Source of the DNA: Actinomadura luteofluorescens
GTDB taxonomy: Bacteria > Actinomycetota > Actinomycetes > Streptosporangiales > Streptosporangiaceae
Assembly: GCF_013409365.1 (NCBI RefSeq)
Contig: NZ_JACCBA010000001.1
Location: 5,580,001-5,644,000 of the forward strand
Reading direction: 5' to 3'
DNA length: 64,000 nucleotides
This document shows, in pieces, positions 17,112-25,808 of this stretch (position 1 is its first letter; the number at the start of each line of letters is the position of its first letter). The position numbers and the translations under genes were made by a program. The notes beneath the pieces were generated by a model. It was not told the DNA's origin and made no database searches. It saw nothing but the letters and a program-made list of their open reading frames with translations.

Positions 17112-18065
17112 TCAGAACGCCATGAGAGCCGACAGCAGGCGCTCCTGGAACTCCGCCACGTCGCTGCCCACGGCCACCTTCACCGGACGGCGGGCGTCGT
17201 CGGCGGGCAGCGAGCGGGCGTCCCACACGGTCGTGCCCCGCGTCAGCTCGCCCCGCAGCTCCACCCGTACCGGACGATGGGCGTACTCGCCGAGCTCCGG
17301 GTCGACGATCAGCATCGCGGCGAGGGCGTCGTGGATGACGGCGCCGCGGCGCTTCAGGGTGGGCGTGTAGGCGTCCGCGTAGAACTCCAGGATGTCCGCG
17401 GCGAACCGGGAGACCGGGGTGCCGTGCGCGGCCAGCCGGTCCAGCCAGTCGTCGTGGACGGCGGTCGGGTGGGTGGCGTCCAGCGGCACCAGGACGATCG
17501 GCCAGTCCGCCGCGAACACCAGGTCGGCGGCCTCGGGGTCGTGCCAGATGTTCGCCTCGGCGTGCGTGGTGATGTTGCCGGGGTGGTCGAACGCGCCGCC
17601 CATCACCACGACCTCGCGGATCAGCGACGGCAGCTCGCCGTCCAGCAGCAGCGCCGCGCCGAGGTTGGTCAGCGGCCCGGTCGCGAGCAGGGTCAGCTCG
17701 CCGGGCATCGCGCGGGCCAGCCGGACGATCTGCGCGGCGGCGGGCTCGGCGGTCGGGCGTCCCGCGGGCTCGGGGAGGCGGGTGTCGCCGAGGCCGTCGG
17801 TGCCGTGCCAGTCCACCGCGTAGTGCACGTCCTGCGCCATCGGGCGGGCGGCGCCCACCGCGACCGGCACCACCGGGCCGCCCGCGGCCTCCAGGACGCG
17901 CAGCGTGTTCAGCGCCCCGGTCATCGGGTCGATGTTGCCGTGGACGGTGCCGACCGCCGCCAGCTCGGCCTCGCCCGCCTGGACCAGCGAGGCCAGGTAG
18001 AGCAGCGTCATCGCGTCGTCGATGCCGGTGTCGCAGTCGTAGAGGATCTTCGGTGGCTTCGTCAC
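17112..18065 (-). CDS. Inosine-uridine-preferring nucleoside hydrolase
   Basis: 317 residues. The calcium-binding N-terminal motif is ILYDCDTGIDDAMTLLYL. The usual family form is DxDxGxDDA, and the aspartates that bind Ca2+ and the ribose are present. Later landmarks are LATGPLTNLGAALL and VVMGGAFDHPGNITTHAEANIWHDPEAA, which match the family closely. It hydrolyses the N-glycosidic bond of ribonucleosides for salvage. It is divergent from dhaK with 103 bases between them; no functional link is evident. Confidence 0.9.
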   Translation of the reverse strand: MTKPPKILYDCDTGIDDAMTLLYLASLVQAGEAELAAVGTVHGNIDPMTGALNTLRVLEAAGGPVVPVAVGAARPMAQDVHYAVDWHGTDGLGDTRLPEPAGRPTAEPAAAQIVRLARAMPGELTLLATGPLTNLGAALLLDGELPSLIREVVVMGGAFDHPGNITTHAEANIWHDPEAADLVFAADWPIVLVPLDATHPTAVHDDWLDRLAAHGTPVSRFAADILEFYADAYTPTLKRRGAVIHDALAAMLIVDPELGEYAHRPVRVELRGELTRGTTVWDARSLPADDARRPVKVAVGSDVAEFQERLLSALMAF

Positions 18066-18168
18066 GGAGGCAACCTAAGCGCACGCGGACCGTCCGGGCA
18101 TCCCCCCGGGATCTCATGATCGGCGATTGGGCCTGGGACGGGGCTCCTCACCGGGGTAGAGCTGAGAC

Positions 18169-19164
18169 ATGCGCAAACTCATCAACGCCCCGGCGGACGT
18201 GGTGTCCGACGCCCTGCGCGGAATGGCCGCCGCGCACCCGTCGCTGAAGGTCGACCCCGCGAACGGGACCGTCATACGGGGGGACGCCCCCCGTACCGGC
18301 AAGGTCGCCCTGGTCTCGGGCGGCGGATCCGGCCACGAGCCGCTGCACGCCGGATTCGTCGGTCACGGGATGCTGGACGCGGCCTGCTGCGGCGAGGTCT
18401 TCACCTCGCCCGTCCCCGACCAGATCATCGCCGCGACGATGGCGGTGGACGGCGGAGCCGGTGTCCTGCACCTGGTGAAGAACTACACCGGCGACGTCAT
18501 GAACTTCCAGATGGCCGCCGAACTCGCCGAGGACGAGGACATCGAGGTCGTGTCCGTCGTCGTCGACGACGACGTCGCGGTGGAGGACAGCACGTTCACC
18601 GCCGGGCGGCGCGGCACCGGCGCCACGCTGTTCGCCGAGAAGATCGCCGGGGCGCTCGCCGAGGAGGGCGCGCCCCTCGCGGACGTGGCGGCCGCGGCCC
18701 GGGAAGTGAACGAGCGCAGCCGCTCGTTCGGCGTGGCGCTGTCGTCCTGCACGGTCCCGGCGGCGGGGACGCCGACGTTCGAGCTGGGCGAGGACGAGAT
18801 GGAGCTCGGCATCGGCATCCACGGCGAGCCCGGCCGCGAACGCGTCCGGGTCGGCACCGCCGAGCAGATCGTGGACGCCGCGCTCAGCGCGATCGACGCG
18901 GACATGCCGCTGTCGGGTTCGGAGGTGCTCGTGCTGGTCAACGGTATGGGCGGCACCCCGCTGATCGAGCAGTACGTCGCCTACGCGGCGGCGGCGCGGT
19001 GGCTGGAGGGGCACGGCGCGACCGTCGTCCGCAGCCTGGTCGGGCCGTACGTGACCAGCCTGGAGATGGCGGGCTGCATGATCAGCGTGTGCCGGGTGAC
19101 GCCCGAGCTGACCCGCCTGTGGGACGCGCCCGTCGAGACGCCGGGACTCCGGTGGGGCCGATGA
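18169..19164 (+). CDS. dhaK: Dihydroxyacetone kinase subunit DhaK
   Basis: 331 residues, full length. It binds dihydroxyacetone covalently through the active-site His in [12 protein letters not shown] (about residue 220). [16 protein letters not shown] near the N-terminus and [10 protein letters not shown] are family signatures. It works with DhaL, which carries ADP/ATP, and the phosphoryl donor DhaM encoded directly downstream. The stop overlaps the dhaL ATG (ATGA). Confidence 0.95.
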   Translation: MRKLINAPADVVSDALRGMAAAHPSLKVDPANGTVIRGDAPRTGKVALVSGGGSGHEPLHAGFVGHGMLDAACCGEVFTSPVPDQIIAATMAVDGGAGVLHLVKNYTGDVMNFQMAAELAEDEDIEVVSVVVDDDVAVEDSTFTAGRRGTGATLFAEKIAGALAEEGAPLADVAAAAREVNERSRSFGVALSSCTVPAAGTPTFELGEDEMELGIGIHGEPGRERVRVGTAEQIVDAALSAIDADMPLSGSEVLVLVNGMGGTPLIEQYVAYAAAARWLEGHGATVVRSLVGPYVTSLEMAGCMISVCRVTPELTRLWDAPVETPGLRWGR

Positions 19165-19814
19165 GCGCGGGTTCGACGGACACCGGTTCGATGGACGCGG
19201 GGGACTTCGCGGCCTGGATCAGGAGCACGGCCGGGCGGGTGTCCGCCGACGCCGAGCGGCTGACCCGGCTGGACGCGGCGATCGGCGACGGCGACCACGG
19301 CCTCAACCTCGACCGGGGTTTCCGCGCGGCCGTGGAGGCGCTCCCCGAGGACGCCCCGCCGGGCAAGGTGCTGATCGTCGCCGGCCGGGCCATCGTGTCG
19401 AAGACAGGCGGCGCGTCCGGCCCCCTCTACGGGACGGTGCTGCGCCGCGCGGGCAAGTCCTTCGGCGACGCCGCCGGCGTGGACGCCGCCGCGCTCGGCG
19501 CCGCGCTCCGGGCCGCCCTTGAGGGCGTCCAGGATCTCGGGAAGGCCGCCGAGGGCGACAAGACGATGGTCGACGCGCTGGCCCCGGCCGTCGCGGCGTA
19601 CGAGGCGGCCCTGGCGGACGGCTCCGACCTCGCCGGATGCGCGCGCGCCGCCGCCGAGGCGGCTTCGAAGGGCGCGGACGGCACCGTTCCGATGCGGGCG
19701 CGCAAGGGCAGGGCGAGCTACCTGGGCGAGCGCAGCGAGGGGCACATGGACCCCGGCGCCTCGTCCACCGCCCTGGTGCTCGAAGCCCTCGCCGACACCG
19801 CGGGGGAGGGGTGA
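19161..19814 (+). CDS. dhaL: Dihydroxyacetone kinase subunit DhaL
   Basis: 217 residues. The Mg-nucleotide site is seen as [18 protein letters not shown], the GDGDHG aspartates that ligate Mg2+. [10 protein letters not shown] and a C-terminal [11 protein letters not shown] follow. It carries the nucleotide that receives phosphate from DhaM and donates it to dihydroxyacetone on DhaK. The start overlaps the dhaK stop, and dhaM begins two bases after its own stop. Confidence 0.95.
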   Translation: MSAGSTDTGSMDAGDFAAWIRSTAGRVSADAERLTRLDAAIGDGDHGLNLDRGFRAAVEALPEDAPPGKVLIVAGRAIVSKTGGASGPLYGTVLRRAGKSFGDAAGVDAAALGAALRAALEGVQDLGKAAEGDKTMVDALAPAVAAYEAALADGSDLAGCARAAAEAASKGADGTVPMRARKGRASYLGERSEGHMDPGASSTALVLEALADTAGEG

Positions 19815-19815
19815 C

Positions 19816-20202
19816 ATGGTCGGGATCGTCATCATCTCCCACAGCCGGACGCTCGCCGAAGGCGTCGCCGAGGTCGCCCGCGCGATGGGCGTCGGCAAGG
19901 CCGTCGTCGAACCCGCCGGCGGCGACTCCGAGGGGCGCCTCGGGACGAGCATCGACCTCGTCGAGCAGGCGGTCGCCGCGGCGGACGACGGCGACGGGGT
20001 CGTGCTGCTCGCCGACCTCGGCAGCTCCGTGCTGACCGCCAAGATGCTCATCGAGGACGCCGAAGGAGACGACGTGGTGCTCGCGGACGCCCCGCTGGTC
20101 GAGGGCGCGGTCGCCGCCGCGTCCATGGCGGCGACCGGCGCGGACCTCGCCGCCGTCCACGCCGCGGCCGAATCCGCCCGCGACCACCGCAAGACGAGCT
20201 GA
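19816..20202 (+). CDS. dhaM: PTS-dependent phosphotransferase subunit DhaM (EIIA-like)
   Basis: 128 residues, a single EIIA-Man-like domain. The phospho-acceptor His is in GIVIISHSRTLAEGVAEVA (His9), and VLLADLGSSVLTAKMLI is a second signature. Larger DhaM forms also carry HPr and EI parts; this is the short form and must take phosphate from the general PTS proteins. The presence of DhaM shows the kinase is PTS-dependent rather than ATP-dependent. Third gene of dhaKLM. Confidence 0.93.
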   Translation: MVGIVIISHSRTLAEGVAEVARAMGVGKAVVEPAGGDSEGRLGTSIDLVEQAVAAADDGDGVVLLADLGSSVLTAKMLIEDAEGDDVVLADAPLVEGAVAAASMAATGADLAAVHAAAESARDHRKTS

Positions 20203-20216
20203 TCCCCGGAGTGCGG

Positions 20217-20537
20217 TCAGGGGGTGGCGTCGGGGCCTTCCAGGAGGGTGCCCAGGACGGACGCGACCCCCGCGGTCGGGTCGCCGCGTATCTCGTAGAC
20301 GCGCGGCTCGCCGGCCGCCCCGTACTCCTCCGCCCCGTCCCCGGACACCGTGATCCGGTACGCGGGCAGGTCGGCGCCGATCTCGCCGGGCTCGCCGCGG
20401 GCGTGCGCGGCGGCGAGCGCGTCCACCGCCTCGCGGACGCGTCCCGCCTGCCCGGCGGGGAGGGCAGCGGTGTCGTACCGCGCGACGACCGTGCTGTGGC
20501 CGCTGAAACCGCCGGTGCTCTCGATCGTCACGCGCAT
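20217..20537 (-). CDS. Emfourin-like inhibitor of the adjacent M4 protease
   Basis: 106 residues beginning MRVTIESTGGFSGHSTV and containing ADLPAYRITVSG, the short beta-rich pattern of emfourin (protealysin inhibitor) proteins. Emfourins are encoded next to M4 proteases and block their active site. Here the gene follows the M4 protease on the same strand, 113 bases downstream. A GGGGAGGT lies 8 bases before the ATG. Family assignment rests on pattern plus context. Confidence 0.72.
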   Translation of the reverse strand: MRVTIESTGGFSGHSTVVARYDTAALPAGQAGRVREAVDALAAAHARGEPGEIGADLPAYRITVSGDGAEEYGAAGEPRVYEIRGDPTAGVASVLGTLLEGPDATP

Positions 20538-20600
20538 GCCCGCGCACCTCCCCGTCGACTCGCCTGCTCCCTGCTCGTTACCCGCTCACCGCGGGCCGCC

Positions 20601-20670
20601 ACCTCCCGAACGGTGTCACTTGCCGAACGGTGTCACTTGCCGAACGGGTGCTACTTGCCGAACGCGCTGC
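20601..20670. repeat. Four tandem 17-18-base repeats spanning the protease stop codon
   Basis: Units at 20601-20617, 20618-20634, 20635-20652 and 20653-20670 share the core ACTTGCCGAACG. On the minus strand the first unit encodes the last residues of the protease (AFGK plus stop), and the following copies repeat that ending downstream. It looks like slippage that copied the 3' end of the gene. Confidence 0.75.
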
Positions 20671-22096
20671 GCAGCTCGTCCAGCTGGGCGCGGAGGATGT
20701 CGTCGTCCTCCAGCGACCCGCCCTGGGCCAGCTTCTCCGCGGGGACGGCCTGGTACTCGGGCATCTGCATCGTCCCGCAGCAGCGCGACCTGTCCTGGGC
20801 GGCCAGCAGGCTCGCCGAGTTCTCGTCGTGCGCCTCGACCTCGGTGACGTCCTGCCCGTCCCCGGTGTACGCGGCCTCGGTCATCGCCATCTGCCCGCTC
20901 ATGAGGTCGCGCAGCGGCGTCGCCGCCGTCGTGATCTCCCGGACGGCGAACCGGTTGCGGATGAACGTCCGGTAGACGGCCGGGTCGCCGCGGTTCGCCG
21001 AGGCCTGCAGCATCTTGTTCGCCACGTCCACGTAGCGGGCGTTCGTCGCGGGGGACGCCACGATGGCGTCGAACACGAGCTTGCACAGCGCGGACGCCGT
21101 CTCGATCAGCACGATCGCCGCGTCCTTCGTGCGCTGCTGCCGGCTCAGCTCGAAGGTGTAGACGTCGGCGAGGATGTCGTAGATCGCGCCGGTGAACACC
21201 TGCGAGATCGCGTGCACCTCGTTGCCGACCTCGCTGAGCTTGAGGTCGTTGTCGGCGTTGCGGAGCCCGGACGGCATGCCGAGCGCCTTGCCGAACTGCT
21301 CGGCCAGGTCAGCCAGGAACGACCTGTCGTGCAGGTTCGCCTTGGTGAGCGAGACGAGGGCGTCCGCCTGGTCCGGTTGCGCCAGGGCCAGGAAGATCGC
21401 CGTGATGTCGCCGAACGACTCGTGCAGCCCGCCGGTCTGCGGCGGGGCGTCCGCCGCCAGCCAGCCGGGCTTGAGGCCGTCCAGGACGGCGTGGCCCGTC
21501 TCGTGCGCGACGATGTCAAGGGACTGGCACGTGAACAGCACGTTCGACGGCGGCTGCCCCTTCGGCGTGAAGAACAGGAATTTCAGCGCCTTGGCCGTCC
21601 GCGTGTAGAACGCGTTCGCGCCCTCGCCGGCGTGCGGGAACACGGTGATGCGTTCGGTGTTGCCCCCGACGTTCCAGGCGAACGGGATCGGAACGCCGCC
21701 GTTGTGCCGCTCGTACATGGCCATCGTCTCCCGGACGACGGCGAACGCGTGCGCGCAGTCGAACTGCGGGGTTCCGGGGGTGAACACGAAGTCGCCGTTG
21801 ATGTTGCGCGCGACCGGGGTGACGCCCTGCAACTCGGTCTGGACGCGCACGTCCATGGGGCCGTTCAGCACCACGGTCGGGATGAAGGTCAGACGCGCGC
21901 CCATTTCGGTGACCGACGGGTCCTGCTTGTAGATCAGGAACCTGTGGCCGGGCTGCGCCGGAACCGGTACCGGCACCGGCCGCGGGACGGCGCGCGCGAG
22001 CGGCGGTGCCGCCGCCTGGGTCGTCCTTCCCGACCACTGCGCGGGTACCACGATCTCGGTGTCGAGCTGTGTCTGGAGTTCTTGCTGGTGGGTCAT
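20651..22096 (-). CDS. M4-family (thermolysin-like) metallopeptidase without a signal peptide
   Basis: 481 residues. The zinc motif is HETGH in DIVAHETGHAVLDG. The third ligand is probably the Glu in GGLHESFGDITAIF (24 residues after the motif), and the catalytic His is in NEVHAISQVFTGAIYD, like VHINS of thermolysin. The N-terminus is polar and Pro-rich with no signal peptide or obvious propeptide, so it may act inside the cell or leave by a non-classical route, as reported for protealysin-like enzymes. The start has a very strong GGGAGGTGG. It is followed by an emfourin-like gene. Confidence 0.85.
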   Translation of the reverse strand: MTHQQELQTQLDTEIVVPAQWSGRTTQAAAPPLARAVPRPVPVPVPAQPGHRFLIYKQDPSVTEMGARLTFIPTVVLNGPMDVRVQTELQGVTPVARNINGDFVFTPGTPQFDCAHAFAVVRETMAMYERHNGGVPIPFAWNVGGNTERITVFPHAGEGANAFYTRTAKALKFLFFTPKGQPPSNVLFTCQSLDIVAHETGHAVLDGLKPGWLAADAPPQTGGLHESFGDITAIFLALAQPDQADALVSLTKANLHDRSFLADLAEQFGKALGMPSGLRNADNDLKLSEVGNEVHAISQVFTGAIYDILADVYTFELSRQQRTKDAAIVLIETASALCKLVFDAIVASPATNARYVDVANKMLQASANRGDPAVYRTFIRNRFAVREITTAATPLRDLMSGQMAMTEAAYTGDGQDVTEVEAHDENSASLLAAQDRSRCCGTMQMPEYQAVPAEKLAQGGSLEDDDILRAQLDELRSAFGK

Positions 22097-22120
22097 CAAA
22101 GCCACCTCCCCTGTGACAGT

Positions 22121-22145
22121 GCGCGAGTCCCTGATGACTCTGCGC
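22121..22145 (-). promoter_or_regulatory. Inverted repeat upstream of the protease ribosome site
   Basis: GCGCGAGTC (22121-22129) and GACTC-T-GCGC (22136-22145) form a stem with one bulged base around a 6-base loop, 25 bases upstream of the ATG. It could be a repressor operator, or a 5' UTR hairpin if transcription starts beyond it. Confidence 0.4.
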
Positions 22146-22441
22146 CGCTGTGCGCGGACATGCGGGGATGCAATACGGGTCTTGCACTCCGGGTCCGGGC
22201 CGGGGGCCCGGCCGGTGTCCGCTCCATCTCCAACGTCTGCCGGGACGTGAGATCGAGTCAACCCACCGTGTCCAAATGGCGCCCCATCTGTCCACATGCT
22301 GCCGCCGGGCCCCTGATCAAGGTCACCGCGGGTATCGGCCGGGCGGAGGCGGGGGCGGCGCGGGGGGCGTCCGGGGCGCGGGCGGAGCGGGGCCGGGACA
22401 CCCCGGCTCGGCGGACGCGCCGAAAACGTCCGCGCGGCGCC

Positions 22442-22447
22442 GTAGAC
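22442..22447 (+). promoter_or_regulatory. Probable -10 box giving a leaderless pcrA message
   Basis: TAGACT fits the actinobacterial TANNNT -10 element and lies 6 bases before a GTG (22454) directly followed by the ATG. Transcription would start on or beside the start codon. There is no Shine-Dalgarno, which supports leaderless translation. No -35 is clear. Confidence 0.45.
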
Positions 22448-22456
22448 TCGCACGTG

Positions 22457-24712
22457 ATGTCGAAGACCGAAGCTCACCCCTTGCTTGACGGCCTCAACCC
22501 GCAGCAGCGCGCCGCCGTCGTGCACTCCGGCAGCCCCCTGCTGATCGTCGCCGGCGCCGGCTCGGGCAAGACCCGGGTGCTCACCCACCGCATCGCCCAC
22601 CTGCTCGGCGAGCGGGAGGTGCACCCCGGCCAGATCCTCGCGATCACCTTCACCAACAAGGCCGCCGCCGAGATGAAGGAGCGGGTGGACGCCCTCGTCG
22701 GGCCGCGCTCGCGGGCCATGTGGGTGATGACGTTCCACTCCGCGTGCGTCCGGATCCTGCGCCGCGAGGCCAAGCGCCTCGGCTTCCCCACGAGCTTCTC
22801 GATCTACGACCAGGCCGACGCGAACCGGCTGATGGCGCTCGTCTGCCGCGAGCTCGACCTCGACCCCAAGCGCTACCCGCCGAAGTCGTTCAGCGCCCAG
22901 GTCTCCAACCTGAAGAACGAGCTGATCGACTACGAGACGTTCAAGGCGCGGGCGTCCACGCACATGGAACAGACGCTCGCCGAGGCCTACGAGATGTACC
23001 AGGCGCGGCTCCAGCAGGCCGGCGCCATGGACTTCGACGACCTGATCATGATGACGGTCAACCTGCTGCAGGTGTTCCCGGAGGCCGCCGAGCACTACCG
23101 GCGCCGCTTCCGCCACGTCCTGGTCGACGAGTACCAGGACACCAACCACGCGCAGTACGAGCTCGTCCGCGAGCTGACCGCGCCCGTGGAGGGGGTCGGG
23201 GCCGCCGAGCTGTGCGTCGTCGGCGACGCCGACCAGTCGATCTACGCGTTCCGCGGCGCGACCATCCGCAACATCCTGGAGTTCGAGCGCGACTACACCG
23301 ACGCGACCACGATCCTGCTGGAGCAGAACTACCGCTCCACGCAGACGATCCTGTCCGCGGCCAACGCCGTCATCGAGCGCAACGCCGACCGCAAGCCCAA
23401 GAAGCTCTGGTCCGACCAGGGCGAGGGCCACAAGATCATCGGCTATGTGGCCGACAACGAGCACGACGAGGCCGCGTTCGTCGCCCGCGAGGTCGACCGG
23501 CTCACCGACGACGGCGAGGCCCGTCCCGGCGACGTCGCCATCTTCTACCGCACCAACGCGCAGTCCCGTGTCTTCGAAGAGGTCTTCATCCGGGTCGGGC
23601 TGCCGTACAAGGTCGTCGGCGGCGTCCGGTTCTACGAGCGCAAGGAGATCCGCGACGCGCTCGCCTACCTGCGCTGCCTCGCCAACCCCGAGGACACCGT
23701 CTCCCTGCGCCGCATCCTGAACGTCCCCAAGCGGGGCATCGGAGACCGCGCCGAGGCCTGCGTCGAGGCGTACGCGTCCCGCGAGCGCATCTCGTTCTGG
23801 CAGGCCCTCCGGACGCCCGAGGACGTCCCCGGCATGGCGACCCGCTCGCTCAACGCCGTCCGCGACTTCGTCGCCCTGCTGGACGAGCTGCGCGCCGCCG
23901 CCGAGTCGCTCGCCCCCGCCGACCTGGTCGCCGAGGTGCTGAAGGCCAGCGGCTACCTCGCCGAGCTCCAGGCCTCCAAGGACCCGCAGGACGAGACCCG
24001 CATCGAGAACCTCCAGGAGCTCGAAGCCGTCGCCCGCGAGTTCGAGGAGCGCCTCGACGGCGAGCCCGCCGAGGGCCGCCTCCCCGAGTTCCTGGAACAG
24101 GTCGCCCTGGTCGCCGACGCCGACTCCATCCCCGGGGGCGCGAAGGGCGGGCCCGTCCCGCCGGGAGAGCAGCCCGAGGAGAGCGACCACGGCGTCGTCA
24201 CCCTGATGACGCTGCACACCGCGAAGGGCCTCGAATTCCCCGTCGTGTTCCTCACCGGCATGGAGGACGGCGTCTTCCCGCACCTGCGCGCCATGAGCAA
24301 CCCCAAGGAACTCGAAGAGGAGCGCCGCCTCGCCTACGTCGGCATCACGCGCGCCCGGCAGCGCCTCTACGTCTCCCGGGCCACGATGCGCAGCTCGTGG
24401 GGAGCGCCGCAGGTCAACCCGCCGTCCCGTTTCCTCGGCGAGGTTCCGAAATCCCTCGTCGAGTGGGAACGCGAGGCGTCCTCCACGTCCGGCTCCGCCA
24501 TGTCGCGGATGGCGGAGCGCCCGGGGACCCGCTCGCCCGGCAACCGTCCCGTCCCGTCCCTGTCCCCAGGCGACAAGGTCACCCACGACGCCTTCGGGCT
24601 GGGCACCGTCGTCTCCGTCTACGACAAGGGCGAGAAGGCCAGCGTCGACTTCGGCGGCGACTACGGCGTCCGCACCCTGGTCCTCCGCTTCGCCACCATC
24701 GAGAAGCTCTGA
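22457..24712 (+). CDS. pcrA: ATP-dependent DNA helicase PcrA/UvrD
   Basis: 751 residues, a superfamily 1A 3'-5' helicase. Visible motifs are the Q motif (LNPQQRAAVVH), Walker A GAGSGKT (33-39), Ia (LAITFTNKAAAEM), II VDEYQDTN, III GDADQSIYAFRGA, IV (LEQNYRST), V (LMTLHTAKGLEFPVVFL) and VI (RLAYVGITRARQRL). The C-terminus ends with the Tudor-like PcrA domain (GDKVTHDAFGLGTVVSV). It unwinds DNA in excision repair and clears recombination and transcription intermediates. The ATG is preceded in frame by GTG at 22454, which may be the true leaderless start. Confidence 0.96.
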   Translation: MSKTEAHPLLDGLNPQQRAAVVHSGSPLLIVAGAGSGKTRVLTHRIAHLLGEREVHPGQILAITFTNKAAAEMKERVDALVGPRSRAMWVMTFHSACVRILRREAKRLGFPTSFSIYDQADANRLMALVCRELDLDPKRYPPKSFSAQVSNLKNELIDYETFKARASTHMEQTLAEAYEMYQARLQQAGAMDFDDLIMMTVNLLQVFPEAAEHYRRRFRHVLVDEYQDTNHAQYELVRELTAPVEGVGAAELCVVGDADQSIYAFRGATIRNILEFERDYTDATTILLEQNYRSTQTILSAANAVIERNADRKPKKLWSDQGEGHKIIGYVADNEHDEAAFVAREVDRLTDDGEARPGDVAIFYRTNAQSRVFEEVFIRVGLPYKVVGGVRFYERKEIRDALAYLRCLANPEDTVSLRRILNVPKRGIGDRAEACVEAYASRERISFWQALRTPEDVPGMATRSLNAVRDFVALLDELRAAAESLAPADLVAEVLKASGYLAELQASKDPQDETRIENLQELEAVAREFEERLDGEPAEGRLPEFLEQVALVADADSIPGGAKGGPVPPGEQPEESDHGVVTLMTLHTAKGLEFPVVFLTGMEDGVFPHLRAMSNPKELEEERRLAYVGITRARQRLYVSRATMRSSWGAPQVNPPSRFLGEVPKSLVEWEREASSTSGSAMSRMAERPGTRSPGNRPVPSLSPGDKVTHDAFGLGTVVSVYDKGEKASVDFGGDYGVRTLVLRFATIEKL

Positions 24713-24780
24713 CCCCTCACCGCCACCGCGGGCTGGACGCATCTGTTCCAGCGGGCAAGCCGACCGATCCGTGAGGACGT

Positions 24781-25743
24781 CTACGGGCGGGCATCGGTGG
24801 CGCGGGTGTACCGGGCGGCGAGGATGCGCAGGGTGTCGGCGAGTTCGGGGTTCGCGGTCTCGTCGATCTGGAAGTCGGCGTCCAGCATGCCGAGGTAGAC
24901 GGTGAGCATGGACGGGTCGTCGGAGCCGACCTCCACGACGCAGGTGTCGTCCCCGGCGGGTTCCACGGTGATGCCGGCGGGCACCCGAGCCGCGATCTCG
25001 GTGGCCGGCGCGTTCACCACCACCCGCGCCCTGTAGGCCCACATCGCCTGGGCGAGGCCGGAGGAGATGCGGGCCGCGACGTCCTCGTCCGGCATGTCCC
25101 GAGGCGTGAACCGGGGCCCGGCGGGCGGGCGCGGGACGATGCGGTCGACGCGGAAGGTCCGCCAGTCGTCCCGCTCCAGGTCCCAGGCCAGGAGGTACCA
25201 GCGGCGGCCGGAGGCGACGAGGCGGTGGGGTTCGGTCACGCGGTGCCCCTCCGCGCCGCCGTGCGTGCGGTAGCCGAAGCGCAGGCGCTCGTGATCGCGG
25301 CAGGCGGCGGCGATCGCGGTCAGCACGGACGCGTCCACGGACGGCCCGGAGCCGGGCAGCGCGACCGTCGTCGACGCGAGCGTGCCGATCCGGTGGCGCA
25401 GCCGCGACGGCAGGAGGCGCTCCAGCTTCGCGAGCGCGCGGACCGAGGCCTCCTCGATGCCGGAGACCGCGCCGGTCGCCGCCGTCCGGAGCCCGATCGC
25501 CACCGCGACCGCCTCCTCGTCGTCGAACAGGAGAGGCGGCAGCACGGCGGCCGTGCCGAGGCTGTAGCCACCGCCGACGCCCGGGGTCGCGTCCACCGGA
25601 TATCCGAGCTCGCGCAGTCGCTCGACGTCGTTGCGGACGGTCCGGGTGGTGACGTCGAGGCGCTCCGCCAGCTCGGGCCCGGTCCAGTCGCGCCTGGCCT
25701 GGAGGAGGGACAGCAGCCGGAGCAGCCGGACCGAGGTTCGCAT
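24781..25743 (-). CDS. WYL-domain (YafY-type) transcriptional regulator
   Basis: About 320 residues. An N-terminal HTH (LLRLLSLLQARRDWTGPELAERLDVTTRTVRNDVERLRELGY) is followed by a WYL domain (HRLVASGRRWYLLAWDLERDDWRTFRVDRI) and a WCX C-terminus. These regulators usually respond to nucleic acid or small ligands and often control the divergent neighbour. The tandem ATGs (25746, 25743) follow GGAGG; the second has better spacing. A 19-base palindrome in the 65-base gap to the epoxide hydrolase gene is a likely operator. Confidence 0.88.
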   Translation of the reverse strand: MRTSVRLLRLLSLLQARRDWTGPELAERLDVTTRTVRNDVERLRELGYPVDATPGVGGGYSLGTAAVLPPLLFDDEEAVAVAIGLRTAATGAVSGIEEASVRALAKLERLLPSRLRHRIGTLASTTVALPGSGPSVDASVLTAIAAACRDHERLRFGYRTHGGAEGHRVTEPHRLVASGRRWYLLAWDLERDDWRTFRVDRIVPRPPAGPRFTPRDMPDEDVAARISSGLAQAMWAYRARVVVNAPATEIAARVPAGITVEPAGDDTCVVEVGSDDPSMLTVYLGMLDADFQIDETANPELADTLRILAARYTRATDARP

Positions 25744-25767
25744 CATTCCTCCATGATGCCGCGAATC

Positions 25768-25786
25768 GCGGAACGATCTGTTCCGC
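25768..25786. promoter_or_regulatory. Palindromic operator between the WYL and epoxide hydrolase genes
   Basis: GCGGAAC-GATCT-GTTCCGC is a perfect 7+5+7 inverted repeat, centred 34 bases from the WYL start and 32 from the hydrolase start. Its position suggests WYL binding that affects both genes. Confidence 0.6.
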
Positions 25787-25808
25787 ATTGCCGTCTAGCG
25801 TTCACGTC

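Larger units (their letters stand above)
22097..22456. promoter_or_regulatory. 360-base divergent region between the M4 protease and pcrA
   Basis: It contains an inverted repeat near the protease start (22121-22145) and a -10-like TAGACT just before pcrA (22442-22447). The middle is extremely G-rich (22330-22400) with no coding signal on either strand. No gene is supported. Confidence 0.45.

Noticed and set aside
20630..22456. Upstream extension of the pcrA frame across the M4 protease region
   Set aside because: The helicase Q motif and family start lie just after 22457. The upstream part is antisense to the protease.
25768..25786. LexA (SOS) box resembling GAAC-N-GTTC
   Set aside because: The spacer is 5 bases, while the actinobacterial SOS box needs 4. 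The palindrome is better explained by the adjacent WYL regulator.
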